DNA from: Microglena sp. YARC
Taxonomy: Eukaryota; Chlorophyta; Chlorophyceae; Chlamydomonadales; Chlamydomonadaceae
DNA length: 64,000 bases
Direction: 5' to 3'
Assembly: GCA_022414725.1 (NCBI GenBank)
Contig: CM039463.1
Location: forward strand, 52,112,277 to 52,176,276
Made by a program: the position numbers and the translations under genes. The notes below the pieces were generated by a model, which saw only the letters and a list, made by a program, of their open reading frames with translations, had not been told where the DNA came from and did not search any database. Each line of letters begins with the position of its first letter. The stretch's first letter is position 1. Positions 20,801-32,214 of this stretch are shown piece by piece.

Positions 20801-22165
20801 ACATTAGGTTGCAAAATACCTTCCTGTTCTTTAGCTTCCATAGATTGTTGGTAAAGAAATGCAGTATTCTACATTAATGGACAATTGCGGTTATTAGTTG
20901 GTGTGTTTTATACTACACCAAGCCATGGGAGTCCACGTTTAATAAGCACACACAGGGTCCACGTTTCACAAGCACACACCCATTTGGGTTACAGGGGGGT
21001 CCACGTTTCACAAGCACGTGCAAGTTTGGATTACGAGGGTGTAGGCACGTACACGTTTCACTAGATTACATTCACAGGGGGGGTGGGGTTCACCATATTT
21101 TGGTACTAACTCAATAAGGTATCCTTCCCCTTTATCCGTGCGATATTCCCCCATTTCTATGCCCCATAAATCAAAGGCATGGCTCTAAGGAGGGCTAGAA
21201 CATGGTAACCTTCATCTTGTATTTATGTATACATATGATTTGGGAAATCATTCACTTGCACTATGATCCACATAGTGTTGGGCTGCCTTACAATTTACTA
21301 TGCGATCAATTAACACATTGCCACCAAGGCTATCGGCCGATACACTATTTGTGGGGTTGCATCACATAAAACGAAATGCCTCAAATTGAATACACATGGC
21401 ATACACCCTATGTATGTATACCGAATTACCAATCATACCGGAGGGTTTCCCTCCACCCCCTCAAAACCAAACTGATTATATTTCTCTCCCCCTCATTGCG
21501 GAGTACATCAAGCTAGATACAGTAGAGATGTAAAGGGCAAGGTACTTGAGTAGCAGCCCAGTATATAAACAACTAAATAGACAGAAGGTTTGGTAGGTAT
21601 TATGGGTGTTAAGAAACACCTGTGATGTCAACCATCTCACACGACGGATCTTCTCCTCCGCCAGCTTTGGTCGGACCTTATGTAAGCAAGGCTCGTGGAT
21701 AAGGCTGCGATTAGATGCATGAGACAGCTGAAGATTTCAGTGGCGCAGCAATAAGAGTTGCGGCTTTGGGTACACCCCTGGCATGTGGCGGAAGGCTAGA
21801 TGTTAGCAACCACGCTAATGAAATTATCATTTGGCAGGAGAGAAATTGGTCGGCTCGCAATGTTGCTCGATGTGAAAATACATGAAAGAAGAAGAAGAAG
21901 AAGAAGAAGTAAAAGAAGATGAAGAAGAAGACGAACGCCTGTAAGTGATACTTATTGAAGCGAGACGTGGTTCAGGAAAGAGGGAGCGAGAATGCCGATA
22001 GGCGGACTGAGAAAGCAGGGCCCCTGGAGAAAAGCATTCTCTAATCACCTATGTACGGCCGGTAGTACGTGTACTGTCGTGGCTGCTCAGGACCCCCCCG
22101 AGGCTTCGAATCTTTATCATGGCTCGATAATGCTCTCCTCTTAATTGCCTTGGGCCGTGCCGATC
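20801..22165. other. No gene seen; minor repeats
   Basis: Three copies of TCCACGTTT(C/A)A(C/T)AAGCAC lie at 20930-21030. A (GAA)n tract at 21880-21935 gives a Ser-rich antisense frame of no meaning. I see no supported gene in the rest. Confidence 0.45.
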
Positions 22166-22191
22166 TGAATCCCAATCCTGATTTCTGCAGT

Positions 22192-22401
22192 TATATTAGT
22201 TCCAGTGCTCGCTATCTTCGTCTCCCTCTGTGCGACGGAATTCCAACGTTTTGGCATCACGTTTGAAAATGCGGCAGCTCTGTCAGCCACTGCGCTCAAC
22301 CTCGCTGTTAATTAACATCTCGCTCTTGCTTTTTTCGCGCAGGATTCATCAGGTTTGGCGACGGAGTAGCCAGTCCGATCAGGATGTTCAGGCTCAAAGG
22401 T
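22192..22401 (+). CDS. Possible exons of a plus-strand gene (membrane segment)
   Basis: After a good acceptor (CTGATTTCTGCAG) the frame reads VILVPVLAIFVSLCATEFQR and then FGITFENAAALSATALNLA: one hydrophobic segment followed by an amphipathic stretch, ending at a stop near 22313. A second exon-like piece begins after a strong polypyrimidine acceptor (TTTTTTCGCGCAG, 22342), reads FIRFGDGVASPIRMFRLK, and reaches an AAAG|GTTACT donor near 22401. How the two join is unclear, since the gap would be only ~36 bp. I recognise no family. Confidence 0.28.
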
Positions 22402-22534
22402 TACTAACCTGCATTGTGCTTCATACCCATTTCCCACAGACATGCAGCCTTCTTGCTCTCCTGCTGCTGACCATTCTTCTTGCCTTTTCTTCGTGCTGAC
22501 CTGCTGCTGCTGACCTGCTACTTCGTTACGGGTT

Positions 22535-22570
22535 GCAGGGGAAAGGGGGGGGGGGGGGGGGGGGGGGGGG
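22535..22570. repeat. Poly-G tract
   Basis: An uninterrupted run of about 30 G bases. Runs of this length are prone to slippage and consensus error. Confidence 0.9.
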
Positions 22571-23134
22571 CTGTCTTGAGTGAAGGTACAAGGGGGTGGG
22601 AAGTCTAGCTCACTGCCTTGGTTTCATTTAAAATCCACAGCTTAGCACTGCAGACCCTTTCAAAGAAGGCTTCTAGTCGTCTTGTCTCTTGCTGTTTACA
22701 ATTTGATTTCCTGCCCTGCCACAATGCTGCCTGCCAGCCCCATTGTAAGAAACATTAGCTCCACGAGCCCCTTCTTTAATTCCCCATGCCTCCATGCGCT
22801 GACGACGATTGAGTAATCCTAGCTTGCTCCAAAAATTTCACCATGCCATGCCTATCCAAACACTAATGCCCATGCCCATGCATGTATGTTAGTCTATCCT
22901 TTGTGTTTGTTTGCCTGCCTGCCTGTCTTAGTGTTCTTCTCTTTGCTTGCCCGCTCGCTTCTCGTTTGTATAGAGATGCATGTATGATTCCTATAAATCA
23001 TGAATTTACTTCCATCCACTCCTACCTTTTTACAGGGCACCAATGTGGCCATGGGCCAGAATCCTTGTGCCACTTAAGCTGTGGTAGCGGCAACTAACTG
23101 CTGTAGGGGGTTATAGTTTCCCTTACAATTGCAG

Positions 23135-23734
23135 AACGACGTGACGACACCCCTACTAGACAAGGTATGTGATTGACTAACTTGAATATTATGTTTTATT
23201 TTCTTGTATGATGAGTGACTAACTAAGTGACTAAGTAAGTGGCTGACTGACATAGTGATTGACTAACCAAATGACTGTTAGTCTTACTGAGTGATTGAAT
23301 GAATGAATTACTGCTTGTCCTACAACTTCGTGAATAAGTGACTAATTGACTGTCTGACTAACTGACTGACTGACTGACTGACTGACTGACTGACTGACTG
23401 ACTGACTGACTGACTGACTGACTAGGTGTCTAACTAACTAATAACATGAGTGTTTGTCTAACTGACTCACTAAAAGAATGACTGTTTGTCTTACTAACTT
23501 CTTGGTGACTAACTCACTCGCCAAGTGATTGGTTGATTGACTGGCTTACTTGACTAGCTTGATTGACTGGCTTTCTGAGTTGCATTGTGTTTTATTCATT
23601 CCTCTAACTCACGAACGCATCCATTTTTCCAGGGCAAAGAAGTTAGGTGGCCGTTGGCCGGCATCCTTTTCCTGCCGACCGACAAGCTTACTATGGGGGG
23701 CTGGAGGAAGACCATGGAGACCGAGCTTAGATAG
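23135..23734 (+). CDS. Spliced C-terminal exons of an unrecognised plus-strand gene
   Basis: A 30-bp exon, 23135-23164, follows the acceptor TTACAATTGCAG, encodes NDVTTPLLDK and ends at a strong donor, AAG|GTATGT. The next exon, 23633-23734, follows CATTTTTCCAG and continues in the same phase with GKEVRWPLAGILFLPTDKL and TMGGWRKTMETELR to a TAG at 23732. The phase match, the splice sites and the composition support a real 3' end. Earlier exons probably lie at 22.19-23.09 kb (a candidate begins after TTTTTACAG at 23036), but I could not join them. No family is recognised, and the protein could be host or transposon. Confidence 0.4.
23195..23560. repeat. (GACT)n microsatellite and degenerate flanks in an intron
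   Basis: A nearly perfect (CTGA)n tract at 23352-23424 is flanked on both sides by degenerate GACTAACTAAGTGACT repeats. It lies inside the 468-bp intron between the exons at 23135-23164 and 23633-23734. Confidence 0.85.
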
Positions 23735-24623
23735 ATAGGCCAAGCTAGTAGCTAAGGTTTATATTTGTAACTAGGACCATTGCAAGGCTAGTTGGTAGTG
23801 ACTTGCACTTGCTTGGTTTGTACCCTTGGCTTGACCTATCTTTGCTTGAATTGACTTGGTTTGGCTTGGCTTGGGTGATAGCGATTTGTTCGAGTTAACT
23901 CGTTCGTGGTAATCGTTTGTTTTGAGTGCCGTAGACGGTATTGGTTACATGGCAGCAGCTAAATTGCTGGCTAATGCTATGCAACCAAGGTTAGCTTGAC
24001 TTGCTTGGATATGTATTTACTACTCAAGTACCGACTATACTACCCGACTATACTGTCTATTACTACTGTTTAGTACTATATTTTGAAGGATATTACATAA
24101 CTAGCCACAAGTGAAGTGTCTTTTAATGTATTTCCCAATTGGTTTTACAATGTAACACGACCATGAATAAATCCGAAACCGTGTCCCCCGCCCCCACTTT
24201 TATATTATGACCCATTTTAATAGCCTTAAACCACCACTAAACTGGTTTAAGCGAACACGCTAAACCATATTAAACGCATCTAGGATTAGGGATATTATTC
24301 GAGCCTTAACCTCTAAACGCTTGTAAACGATCTCGCTTAAACAGCTTAAACTAGTCCGGGTTTAAGGATATTAAACGATCGTAAACCACTGAACTCCTAT
24401 AAACGATCACTCTAAGCTACCTTTAACCGAGCATAGGTTTAGCGATCTTAAACCGCTAAAACGCTAAAACGCGCCATAAACGGCGTTTAAGGACATCTTA
24501 AGCGAGTTCAGCTTACTAGTTCAAAGCAAATCGGTCTCTTTTTAAAACGACTTCTCAGGCCAAACTGTAGACGTTTTAGATTGCGTATATTTGATAGGGA
24601 ATGGATGGGAGGCAATATACCAT

Positions 24624-24654
<31 letters not shown>

Positions 24655-24860
24655 AGGTTGGGGCACCAGCAATGAAGGTCAGGCTATATAGACGGGGGCA
24701 GGCTATATACACGAGGGCAGCAGGCTATATACAATTAATGTATGACTAACCGCGTACTGCATGGTCGACTCACGGAACTAAGTATCAAAATAATGCAATT
24801 CCAATGATGCCCATGGGCAAGCAAGAGTGCAAGATGTATCCTACCTTTCAATGGTTGCGC
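23735..24860. other. No gene seen; TTGGCTTGG repeats, TTAAAC block, poly-G
   Basis: CTTGGTTTGGCTTGGCTTGG-type repeats occupy 23800-23880. A TTAAACG/GTTTAA-rich block at 24220-24500 resembles 17410-17540. A poly-G run lies at 24628-24652, followed by three CAGGCTATATA repeats (24680-24732). No coding sequence is supported. Confidence 0.5.
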
Positions 24861-24869
24861 CATTAACCT

Positions 24870-24968
24870 CTAGGAGACATCAATAGCCTCGGTGTCCCAC
24901 CTAGCAAAGACCACATCCTTCCCTTGGTCTCTCCTTCCCTGGCAAAGGTACTGAGCCACAACAATGCC
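24870..24968 (-). CDS. Possible terminal exon (unrecognised)
   Basis: A minus-strand frame reads EEAGIVVAQYLCQGRRDQ and GKDVVFARWDTEAIDVS, then a TAG at 24870-24872. The composition is protein-like. An in-frame stop lies just upstream near 24985, so an intron acceptor is expected between (GAGGGGAG|GAAGAG is possible). A different frame here is longer but less protein-like. It may belong to the same minus-strand gene as the pieces at 25711 and 26385, but the joins are not shown. Confidence 0.3.
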   Translation of the reverse strand, partial: GIVVAQYLCQGRRDQGKDVVFARWDTEAIDVS

Positions 24969-25049
24969 TGCCTCTTCCTCCCCTCCAGCCAATCAGTTTT
25001 TGTCTTTCGGTTCCCAACTCGGTGGGAGATTTCCCTACATAAATGAGGG

Positions 25050-25600
25050 GCCAGATGAGCTGGGTGAGATGTTGTGAGTGATGAGACGAGTGAACATATG
25101 AGCTGAGTGAAGATATTATACAAGAGAGGGGGTCCGATGAAATGAGTGAGATGCTCTGAATGATGAGCTGAGCTGAGCGAGATACGCCAAGTGAGAAGAT
25201 AAGCTTAATGGGATGAGCTCAGTGAGATGCGCTGAGTGATGAGATGAGCTACGTAATATGCGCTAAGTGATGAGATGAATAGAGAGACGAGATGAGTGAA
25301 ATGCGCTATTTTGCAGGGCTTAGGGATGAGATAAGCTGAATGAGATGAGCTGCACTGCAAATTTAGACTGTCTTTGGCACCCTTGCCACCCCTTGCAGAC
25401 CACCACCATCACCACCACCACCACCACACACACGCACGCGCACACACACACACACACAAAATGCACCCTTTAAACCTAAATAAAAGGGTGCCTAAGACCC
25501 TAGCAAATCAGCAATGCTAAGTGTGATATGCTGAGTGATGAGATGAACTGAGTAACAAGAGCTAAGTGGGCCAATGATGAGGATATAATAAATAAATAAG
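25050..25600. repeat. GAGATGAGCTG/AGTGATGAGATGAG degenerate repeats and CAC/CA tract
   Basis: Degenerate units of GATGAGCTGAGTGAGATGCG type fill 25050-25340 and resume at 25520-25580. Between them is a (CAC)n/(CA)n microsatellite at 25397-25458. No gene is supported. Confidence 0.65.
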
Positions 25601-25710
25601 AGCTGATCTTACCTTGTGATGGCGGCCAGTATGGCTTCATTGGCAGGCTTGGCAAGTTAATGGATCCCAGTCCCAAACTGGGCCACGGCCTGCATCACTA
25701 CATAGCCTGC

Positions 25711-25836
25711 TTAGGCCTTGATCGACCAAATCCAGGCTGCCCCCCAAACTTTCATCTTCGGCTCTGAACTGTTGCCTGTGGCAGCACTCTTCAAGACATT
25801 ATATCCAGTGGTGCCATCAATAGGCACGAACGAGCC
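25711..25836 (-). CDS. Possible exon (unrecognised, Gly/Trp-containing)
   Basis: After a possible acceptor (TTGATTGAG) the minus strand encodes about 41 residues, GSFVPIDGTTGYNVLKSA then SSEPKMKVWGAAWIWSIKA, and stops at 25711-25713. The sequence is protein-like and repeat-free. The phase does not fit directly to the end of the exon at 26385, so a further exon or a different acceptor would be needed. I recognise no family. Confidence 0.3.
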   Translation of the reverse strand, partial: GSFVPIDGTTGYNVLKSAATGNSSEPKMKVWGAAWIWSIKA

Positions 25837-26029
25837 TCAATCAAGTGCTTGCAACACGCACGTGGTTGGAGAGTGTGTAAGATGTGATATTGATTGGCTT
25901 ACCAACCGGCAGACTAACTGAATACGTGACTGATTCACTAAGTCACTTCCTGATTGACAGACTCGGTGACGGGGTGACTGACATACTGACTAACAAACTG
26001 ACTGACTTGTTGCCCGACCGCCTGTCTAA

Positions 26030-26360
26030 TTGTCTGGCTGGTTAGTTGGCCTTGCCACTGCTGTGCAAACAGATCACCAATCTAGGCAGCTGCATGGGAG
26101 CTTTACAGGTCATCTTATTAGATTGGCAATGTACATACATCAAACAGGGATAAGCTCTACATAGCATCTGTCACACCTGCAATCTAAAAACAACACTAAG
26201 ACTCCAGAGATCACCAGACTACAAGGCAGCTGCATGCAATCTGAACCCGTCGCTAATTCAGGTGGACTGCTATACAGATAGCAGATCACAAGCAGGCTAG
26301 GCAGCTGCATGGTAGCTCGACACATCATCTCATCAGGTTGGTGCTAGCATTGTACATACA
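26030..26360. repeat. ~217-bp satellite family, isolated copy
   Basis: This copy carries the family landmarks CACACCTGCAATCTAAA, ACAACACT, CAGATCACCAGACTA, AGGCAGCTGCATG and ATTCAG.TGGACTGCTGTAC. It belongs with the tandem blocks at 31340-33795 and the copy at 27755-28020. Confidence 0.75.
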
Positions 26361-26384
26361 GTAAGCGCTATCAATGAACCATAC

Positions 26385-26878
26385 CTGTCCGATGAGTTTT
26401 GTGACCACACTGCTGACACCTTCAATTGAAGAAGTCCCAGGTCCCAGAGATCTCTTGCTCCCTGAGCTTTTCTGAGCTTTTCTGAGCTCCCTGAGCTCGA
26501 TGACGACTGCTTCTCAGGAAGAATCTCGGACTTGACAGGGGACTTCCTAGAGGACAGCTTCTCAAGCGAGCTGACTTGCACCTAAGCATGTAGATCGAAG
26601 AGCAAATATGAATCATACAATTTGAATGTACCTGTATGGGACTGTAACTATCATACACAGATGCGTGGCGACGGATTGCGCAAATACACTACCTCGAAAC
26701 AGGAGTCTTCGAGCAAAGAGCACCACGATTTCTTGGCCCGGTCTGCGGCCGGCAACTGTGTTGCCAATAGGCGATAGCCTAAGAAACACATATGGCATTC
26801 CAGTCAGAAAGCATGAACTGGAAGAATGAAAGGAAGAAATAAGCGCCTATCGGCGTGGAAGTTTAACCTAGTCTGATG
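26385..26878 (-). CDS. Candidate spliced gene, two or three exons (unrecognised)
   Basis: Exon 26693-26778 opens after TTTCTTAG, encodes YRLLATQLPAADRAKKSW then CSLLEDSCFE, and ends at a GAG|GTAGTG donor. Exon 26385-26581 follows the acceptor ATGCTTAG in phase 0, encodes VQVSSLEKLSSRKSPVKSE, a Ser run and a Lys/Leu-rich stretch, and ends GGACAG|GTATGG. The 111-bp intron and phase match are good evidence. A third exon ending at 26863 (..IGSFQFIRL plus one base) would also join in frame but its donor is weak. Downstream exons would fall in satellite DNA, so the gene may be truncated. No domain is recognised; a nuclear or disordered protein is possible. Confidence 0.35.
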
Positions 26879-26879
26879 A

Positions 26880-27750
26880 ATTGAAAACTGCCGATCGACG
26901 CACTCAACTGAGTGGGTGCGTGTGTTTGTCGCCCAATTTCGAATGTGTTAGGACCAAAGGCCAGTTGGGGGTTTACATGGGGGGTTATCACGGTACATTG
27001 GTCGTTTCGATTGAATGGTCCGTTCGCCCACTGCCAATTCAAGTATGCCAGGGACGAACACTGCCAGTACATCATACTGGCTTGGATTGTTACATAGCTA
27101 TTCCTATGGCTTCTCTTAGTATATCTTCCAATTACACGTATATCAGTTTAATATGTAACCAGGGATCAGACTTATAAAATAAGCAGACGAAATAAATTAT
27201 TAAAAGTTTAAACTTAATCATTCAAATGGTTGAGTTTTTACCTTCTTCATCAGTCTTTACCTTCCTGATTCTATGTCTTCAAACATTGCCAAATATGGCG
27301 AGCAACTATAAGCAACCCATAGCCGTGTACTTAAGGTCGGGGTGGTAAACCAATTCACAAAAACTACTTATCATCTGCCATAGGAACAACGTTAGTTCCG
27401 TTTTTTTCTTCCGGTTGACTACCCAAAATACATAATGTAAGGAGTATCCATGTAACAATCCGACCCAATAGTTTATTTATACTACCCGTGCCCGTCCTGG
27501 CATACATAGCTTATAAACTTGAAAGTGAAGTTCTTTACATTGATCGCCATTCGTAGTGGGCAGAAACATTATTAAAAATTCAAATCGAACAAGAAGACTC
27601 TGTACTCCCGCGATTTGCTTTGGCACCCTCTCCTAACTGTAGACAAAATATAATACTGTATGTCTTCTTTGCGGTCTCAAGAGGGCTAGCCACGTAGCGT
27701 GAGAGGTTTTTGACCTGATCCGATTACACCGACAGTGTGACGCCAAGCCA
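26880..27750. other. No further gene supported
   Basis: Apart from the possible exon ending at 26863 I find only short frames. AT content rises from about 27160. Nothing else is assignable. Confidence 0.4.
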
Positions 27751-27754
27751 ACAT

Positions 27755-28480
27755 ATTGTCGGTCACACCTGCAATCTAAATACAACACTTCAACTCTACA
27801 GATAGATCACTAGCATGGAAAGACAGCTGTGCTTGCAATCTGAACAAGACGCAAATTCAGCTGGACTTCTGTACAAATAGCTGAGCGCCAGGTTGAGCAG
27901 CTACCTGGCAGCTACACAGATAATCCCATCTGGGAGGTGCCTGCAATGCATAGGCAGTAAGTGCGGGAGACGACGTTCTACACATCGTCGGTCACACCTG
28001 CAATCTTAATACTGTACGCGCCTTCAGCATTGGCAATATTAAGTATTGGCAAATGTCATTTCCTTAAAGTGGGTCTCAGAAAAGCATGGAAAAACAAACT
28101 TGGCAAAGGGGCCTATGGCTTTGACTGTCTCAAGCTCATACCTAAATCCAGTTAGCAAAGGGTCTTATGTCGCTGTTACATTACCTTGTTACATGTTCTC
28201 GAAGTAGTCTACCCAAGCTTGCTGTAAAACCATGTGACAATTTAAATCAGGAGCACTAAACCTTATAGGGCCTAGTAGCCAGACCGATACAAGTCTCCAG
28301 CCAGTCAAATTGCTGGATGGAGACATGTAACCAAATTCAAGGTAAAGTACAAGTTCAAAAAGTAGTCTGCCTAAGCTTGCTTAAAATAAAACCATATAGC
28401 AATTCAAATCAGGAACATTTAACTTGCTAGGGCTTAGTAGACAAGGTACCATGGTAACCGTTAATTGGCAAAGTCCAACC
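27755..28480. repeat. Satellite-family copy and ~155-bp direct duplication
   Basis: At 27755-28020 lies a copy of the ~217-bp family, with GTCGGTCACACCTGCAATCT at both ends. At 28200-28300 and 28358-28450 a block (GTAGTCT.CC.AAGCTTGCT, AAACCAT, AATCAGGA.CA) is directly duplicated. Between them is AAATTGCTGGATGG followed by CATGTAACCAAATTCAAGG. Confidence 0.65.
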
Positions 28481-28487
28481 ACCTGGA

Positions 28488-31284
28488 TTACATTACATTA
28501 CATTACATTACATGTTAAAGTCTACTTGACACCGCGAGGGTGTATGAGACTCTGTGCTTTAAACAAAAAGAAAAAGCACCCACAAAGCAAAAAACCCCAT
28601 TACATCAGGGGTGTGTCGAGGACAAACAAACCAAACTCCCAACCACCGTTTTGGTGGCGTAGGTATTAAACCCCTTAGAGCAGGACCCAGATCTCAACCA
28701 CTTACAGTGGCGGAGGTAAGAAGCTAACAAATGAGAAGTCTCAAGAAGAAAAAAAAGGGATAATAAATTACGGTGCCACTAAGCAGTCCAGGGCTTCCTG
28801 TCTTGCTCTTCTACAAGTAGAAAGATAGTCGGCTAGGTTGCTCCAAAAAAGACTTAGTGCCATTTCCATTCATAAAGGTTCTGAATGTGGAATCGCAGAA
28901 TTCCACATTCCATACGGTTAAGTCGGTATCCTCATGGACATGCCTATAAATATCTGTAAACAGATTCTGGTAGCGGAGGCGAATATCATTATAAAAAGGG
29001 CACTCAAACATATGCATTTCATCCTCAGTTTTTTGGAACCCACACATTTGACAGTGTCTCATTGAGCGAGGGATGTGTGCTCTATCCACCACCCTCATTC
29101 TTTCTGTGTTTCAGGCCAATGGGAACCCATTCTAAACTGTGCTATAGAACGAATCTGATCCTGCTTATGTAAGGCGGATGTAAAGGGAATCAAGCCATTC
29201 TCATCATTGCTGTTGGCTGCGAAACCATTTTTGGTATCGGAGGCGTTTAAAGCCAACCCTTCTCTCATCAGGGATGTCTCTAACTGCATTGGTGTCACTT
29301 GGGTACTTAAACCTCCATGACTCAAAAACTTCAGACATAATACCTTCGACATCGACAGCCTCCAAAATGTTGATGTTTTTTACTGGATCCTAGCTTGTGG
29401 AGAGCACAACGCAAGTCATGAACCCAGCCAGTGTTGGAGTCAAAAGATTCCTCAAGAGCCATTCTAATGAGATCCTCAGGTTCTTTATGTATGGTCTTGT
29501 TCCAGAAGCGCAAAGCTTGTTTAAGCCAAGCAAAACACAACGGGGTTCTACCCAGCTCTTCCATGATAATATTAGATGTAGTAGATTGGCAAACACCCAA
29601 CATTTGTTTAAGTATACCTCTATGCCATTTCTCACAAGCATGGTCATTTGAGATAAGTGTGTTGTTCAGAATAGAAGGAGCCCACACCTCACAGCCAAAA
29701 TTCAGGATAGGTTGTACAAGAGAATCAAACAGGTGGGTGAGAATATCAATATTGTATATCTCCATAGTATGGCATCGCCTACGAAGCATGTGGTGTGCCT
29801 TTTGGGCCTTAGTGAGCATCCTAGAAAAAGCAGCTTTTGCACGATTGCTTGAGTCACCATCCACAAAGAGGGATCCCAAGTAGATAAAAGATAACTTTGT
29901 AGAAAGTTGTGCTCCATCATAGACAAATTTGTAATCAGGATCCATGCGGGCCTCATCACAGAATTGTTTGTTGAAAACGACAATCTCAGTTTTCTTTATA
30001 TTCACAGCCATCTTAGTAGCCTCGCAGAAATCTCTCAGGCAGTCAAGCATCGCTTGCATATCTGCCGGGGATTCTGCCATTATAGCTAGGTCATCAGCAT
30101 AAAGTAACAGTTGCAGAATCTTTCCCCTAAGCTCAGCCCCTACATTTGGGAGCTTGGATTGGAGGAACGATTCAATTCTATCAATGAACAGACCGAATAG
30201 GAGTGGGGATAGGGGGTCTCCTTGTTTAACTCCTACAAGGGATGGAAAGGAGGATCCAATGTCCCCATGTAGGCGAACTTGGAAAACAACATGATTATAC
30301 ATGGACTTCAGAATACTGAGAATAGGGGTCCTTGACTCCTAGCCTTGCTAAGCAATCCCATAGCAAGTCTCTGTTGACCCAATCATAAGCCTTCTTGAAA
30401 TCAACAAAAGCCACAAAGAGTGGTTTTTTCTTTTCTCTATATTTATCTACAATATGGTTAAGAATGAATGATGCATCTGCAGTACCCCTACCACTTCTAA
30501 ATCCATATTGGCCAGCGGCTCTGAGGTTGAATTCTTCTGACCAATCATCTAGTCTACGTAGCATGCAAAGGGAGAAGATCTTTCCTATGGAGTTGCTCAC
30601 CGCAAGACCTCGATAGTTGTCCTTGTCATACACACTGCCTTTGGATTTGGGTACGGGGTACCAAGGCAGCTGCAGCCCATTGGCTGGGGTAAGAAGTCTT
30701 CCAGATGAGATTAAACAGGTTAGTCATAGCTTGTACAAATCGGGAGTTGGCCTCATGGGAAGCAAATCTGTACCATTCTGCAGGGATACCATCTACCCCG
30801 GGGGAGGAGTTTTTCCGTAGGGATTGGAGAACAGAAAACACCTCCTGGGTGGTAAAGTCTTGACATAACCATGTTGGTGCGGCCTCTATCTGAGGTCCAT
30901 CAGCTTGAGGGACAAAGTCCCTAGCATCCAGACTTGGATCAATACCTACTTGCACATCAAAGAGGTCTGCAAAATAATCAGTCCAATCATGAATTGTGAT
31001 ATCTGCCGTAGTGGCCTTGTTAGGCTCACGCACGTCTTTCCAAAAACTTTTCGGATTATGCCGAAGATTCGTATGAAGGTTCTCCATGCGTGTTTCTAGC
31101 CACTTCCTCTTCTTTCTTCTGAGAATCCTCTTGTACTCCTTGTGTATAGAACCAGCCAAGTCAGAGCTAGAGCCATGTTGATGTTCTGCTTGGCTTGCTG
31201 CCTGTCTAGCACGATTGCATTCATCATCATACCATGCGTTCACGGGCCCGTGCTTACGCTTACGTTCACGGGCCCGTGCTTACG
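28488..31284 (-). mobile_element. 5'-truncated non-LTR retrotransposon (LINE), copy 1
   Basis: The minus strand carries ORF2 from about 31280 down to 28811. In order: WYDDECNRAR, a linker helix region, the RT fingers (NYRGLAVSNSIGKIFS), VAFVDFKKAYDWV with a catalytic Asp, GVKQGDPLSPLLFGLF, LLLYADDLAIMAES (the YADD box, near 30085-30110), the thumb, and a C-terminal C-x2-C-x9-H-x3-C knuckle (CQMCGFQKTEDEMHMFEC) near 29015-29060. The N-terminal endonuclease is missing. The 3' end carries (TGTAA)n on the minus strand, seen as ATTACATTACATT at 28490-28512. CTGGA flanks both ends (28482 and 31284) and may be a target duplication. The frame is broken near 30630, 30300, 29340 and 29100 by single-base indels. 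Confidence 0.9.
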
Positions 31285-31339
31285 CTGGAGTGGTCTCAAG
31301 CTGGATACCTAGTACTGTTTGGCAAAGGGTCGTTTCACA

Positions 31340-31995
31340 AACCGTACTCCAATACATAAGGCTCCTACAGTACAACAACTCTACAGATCACTAGACTGGA
31401 AAGGCAGCGACCTACAATCTGAACACGCCGTCAATTAAGCAGGACTGCTGTACAAATAGCTGAGCGCCAGGCTGGGCAGCTGCCTGGCAGCTCCACAGAT
31501 CATCTCATCAGGGGGGTGTCTGCAAAGCACAGGCTGTAAGCGCGGGAGACACTCTACATATCGTTGGCCACGCCTGCAATCTAAATACAACACTTCAACT
31601 CTACAGATCACTAGACTGGAAAGGCAGCGGCCTGCAATCTGAACACGCCGCTTATTAAGCTGGACTGCTGTACAAATAGCTGAGCGCTAGGCTGGGCAGC
31701 TGCCTGGCAGCTCTACAGATCATCTCATCAGGGGGGTGCCTGCAAGGCACAGGCTGTAAGCGCGGGAGACGCTCTACATATCGTTGGCCACACCTGCAAT
31801 CTAAATACAACACTTCAACTCTACAGATCACTAGACTGGAAAGGCAGCGACCTGCAATCTGAACATGCCGCTAATTCAGCTGGACTGCTGTACAAATAGC
31901 TGAGCGTCAGGCTGGGCAGCTGCCTGGCAGCTCCACATATCATCTCATCAGGGGGGGTGCCTGCAAGGTACAGGCACAATGCTATGCATGCAGCT
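31340..31995. repeat. ~220-bp satellite subfamily, three copies
   Basis: Three close copies (CCTGCAATCTAAATACAACAC at 31573 and 31793, 220 bp apart, and a partial one near 31355) carry GATCACTAGACTGGAAAGGC, GCTGGGCAGCTGCCTGGCAG and AAGCGCGGGAGAC. They are a distinct subfamily of the array that follows. Confidence 0.85.
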
Positions 31996-32214
31996 ACACA
32001 TGCCAATCCTTTTAACGGTTAGTGAGTTGGGAGTAGGTGATGCCATACATATGCCCAGCATTGCCTCGGCTGGCATCAAGCAATGTAGGAAGGCACTTGT
32101 CGGATGGGCACGCAAGCACCAACATATTTGTTAGGCTTTCCGGCAGTACCGGGTACAGTTGGTCCTGAATGTCATGAGGATCAAACCTTTGTATCAAGGG
32201 CATTGTAGCATCTA
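31996..32214. other. Spacer between satellite subfamilies
   Basis: Non-repetitive spacer. A minus-strand open frame crosses it but has no recognisable features. Confidence 0.4.

Noticed and set aside
21880..21935. Poly-Ser frame
   Set aside because: Antisense of a (GAA)n microsatellite.
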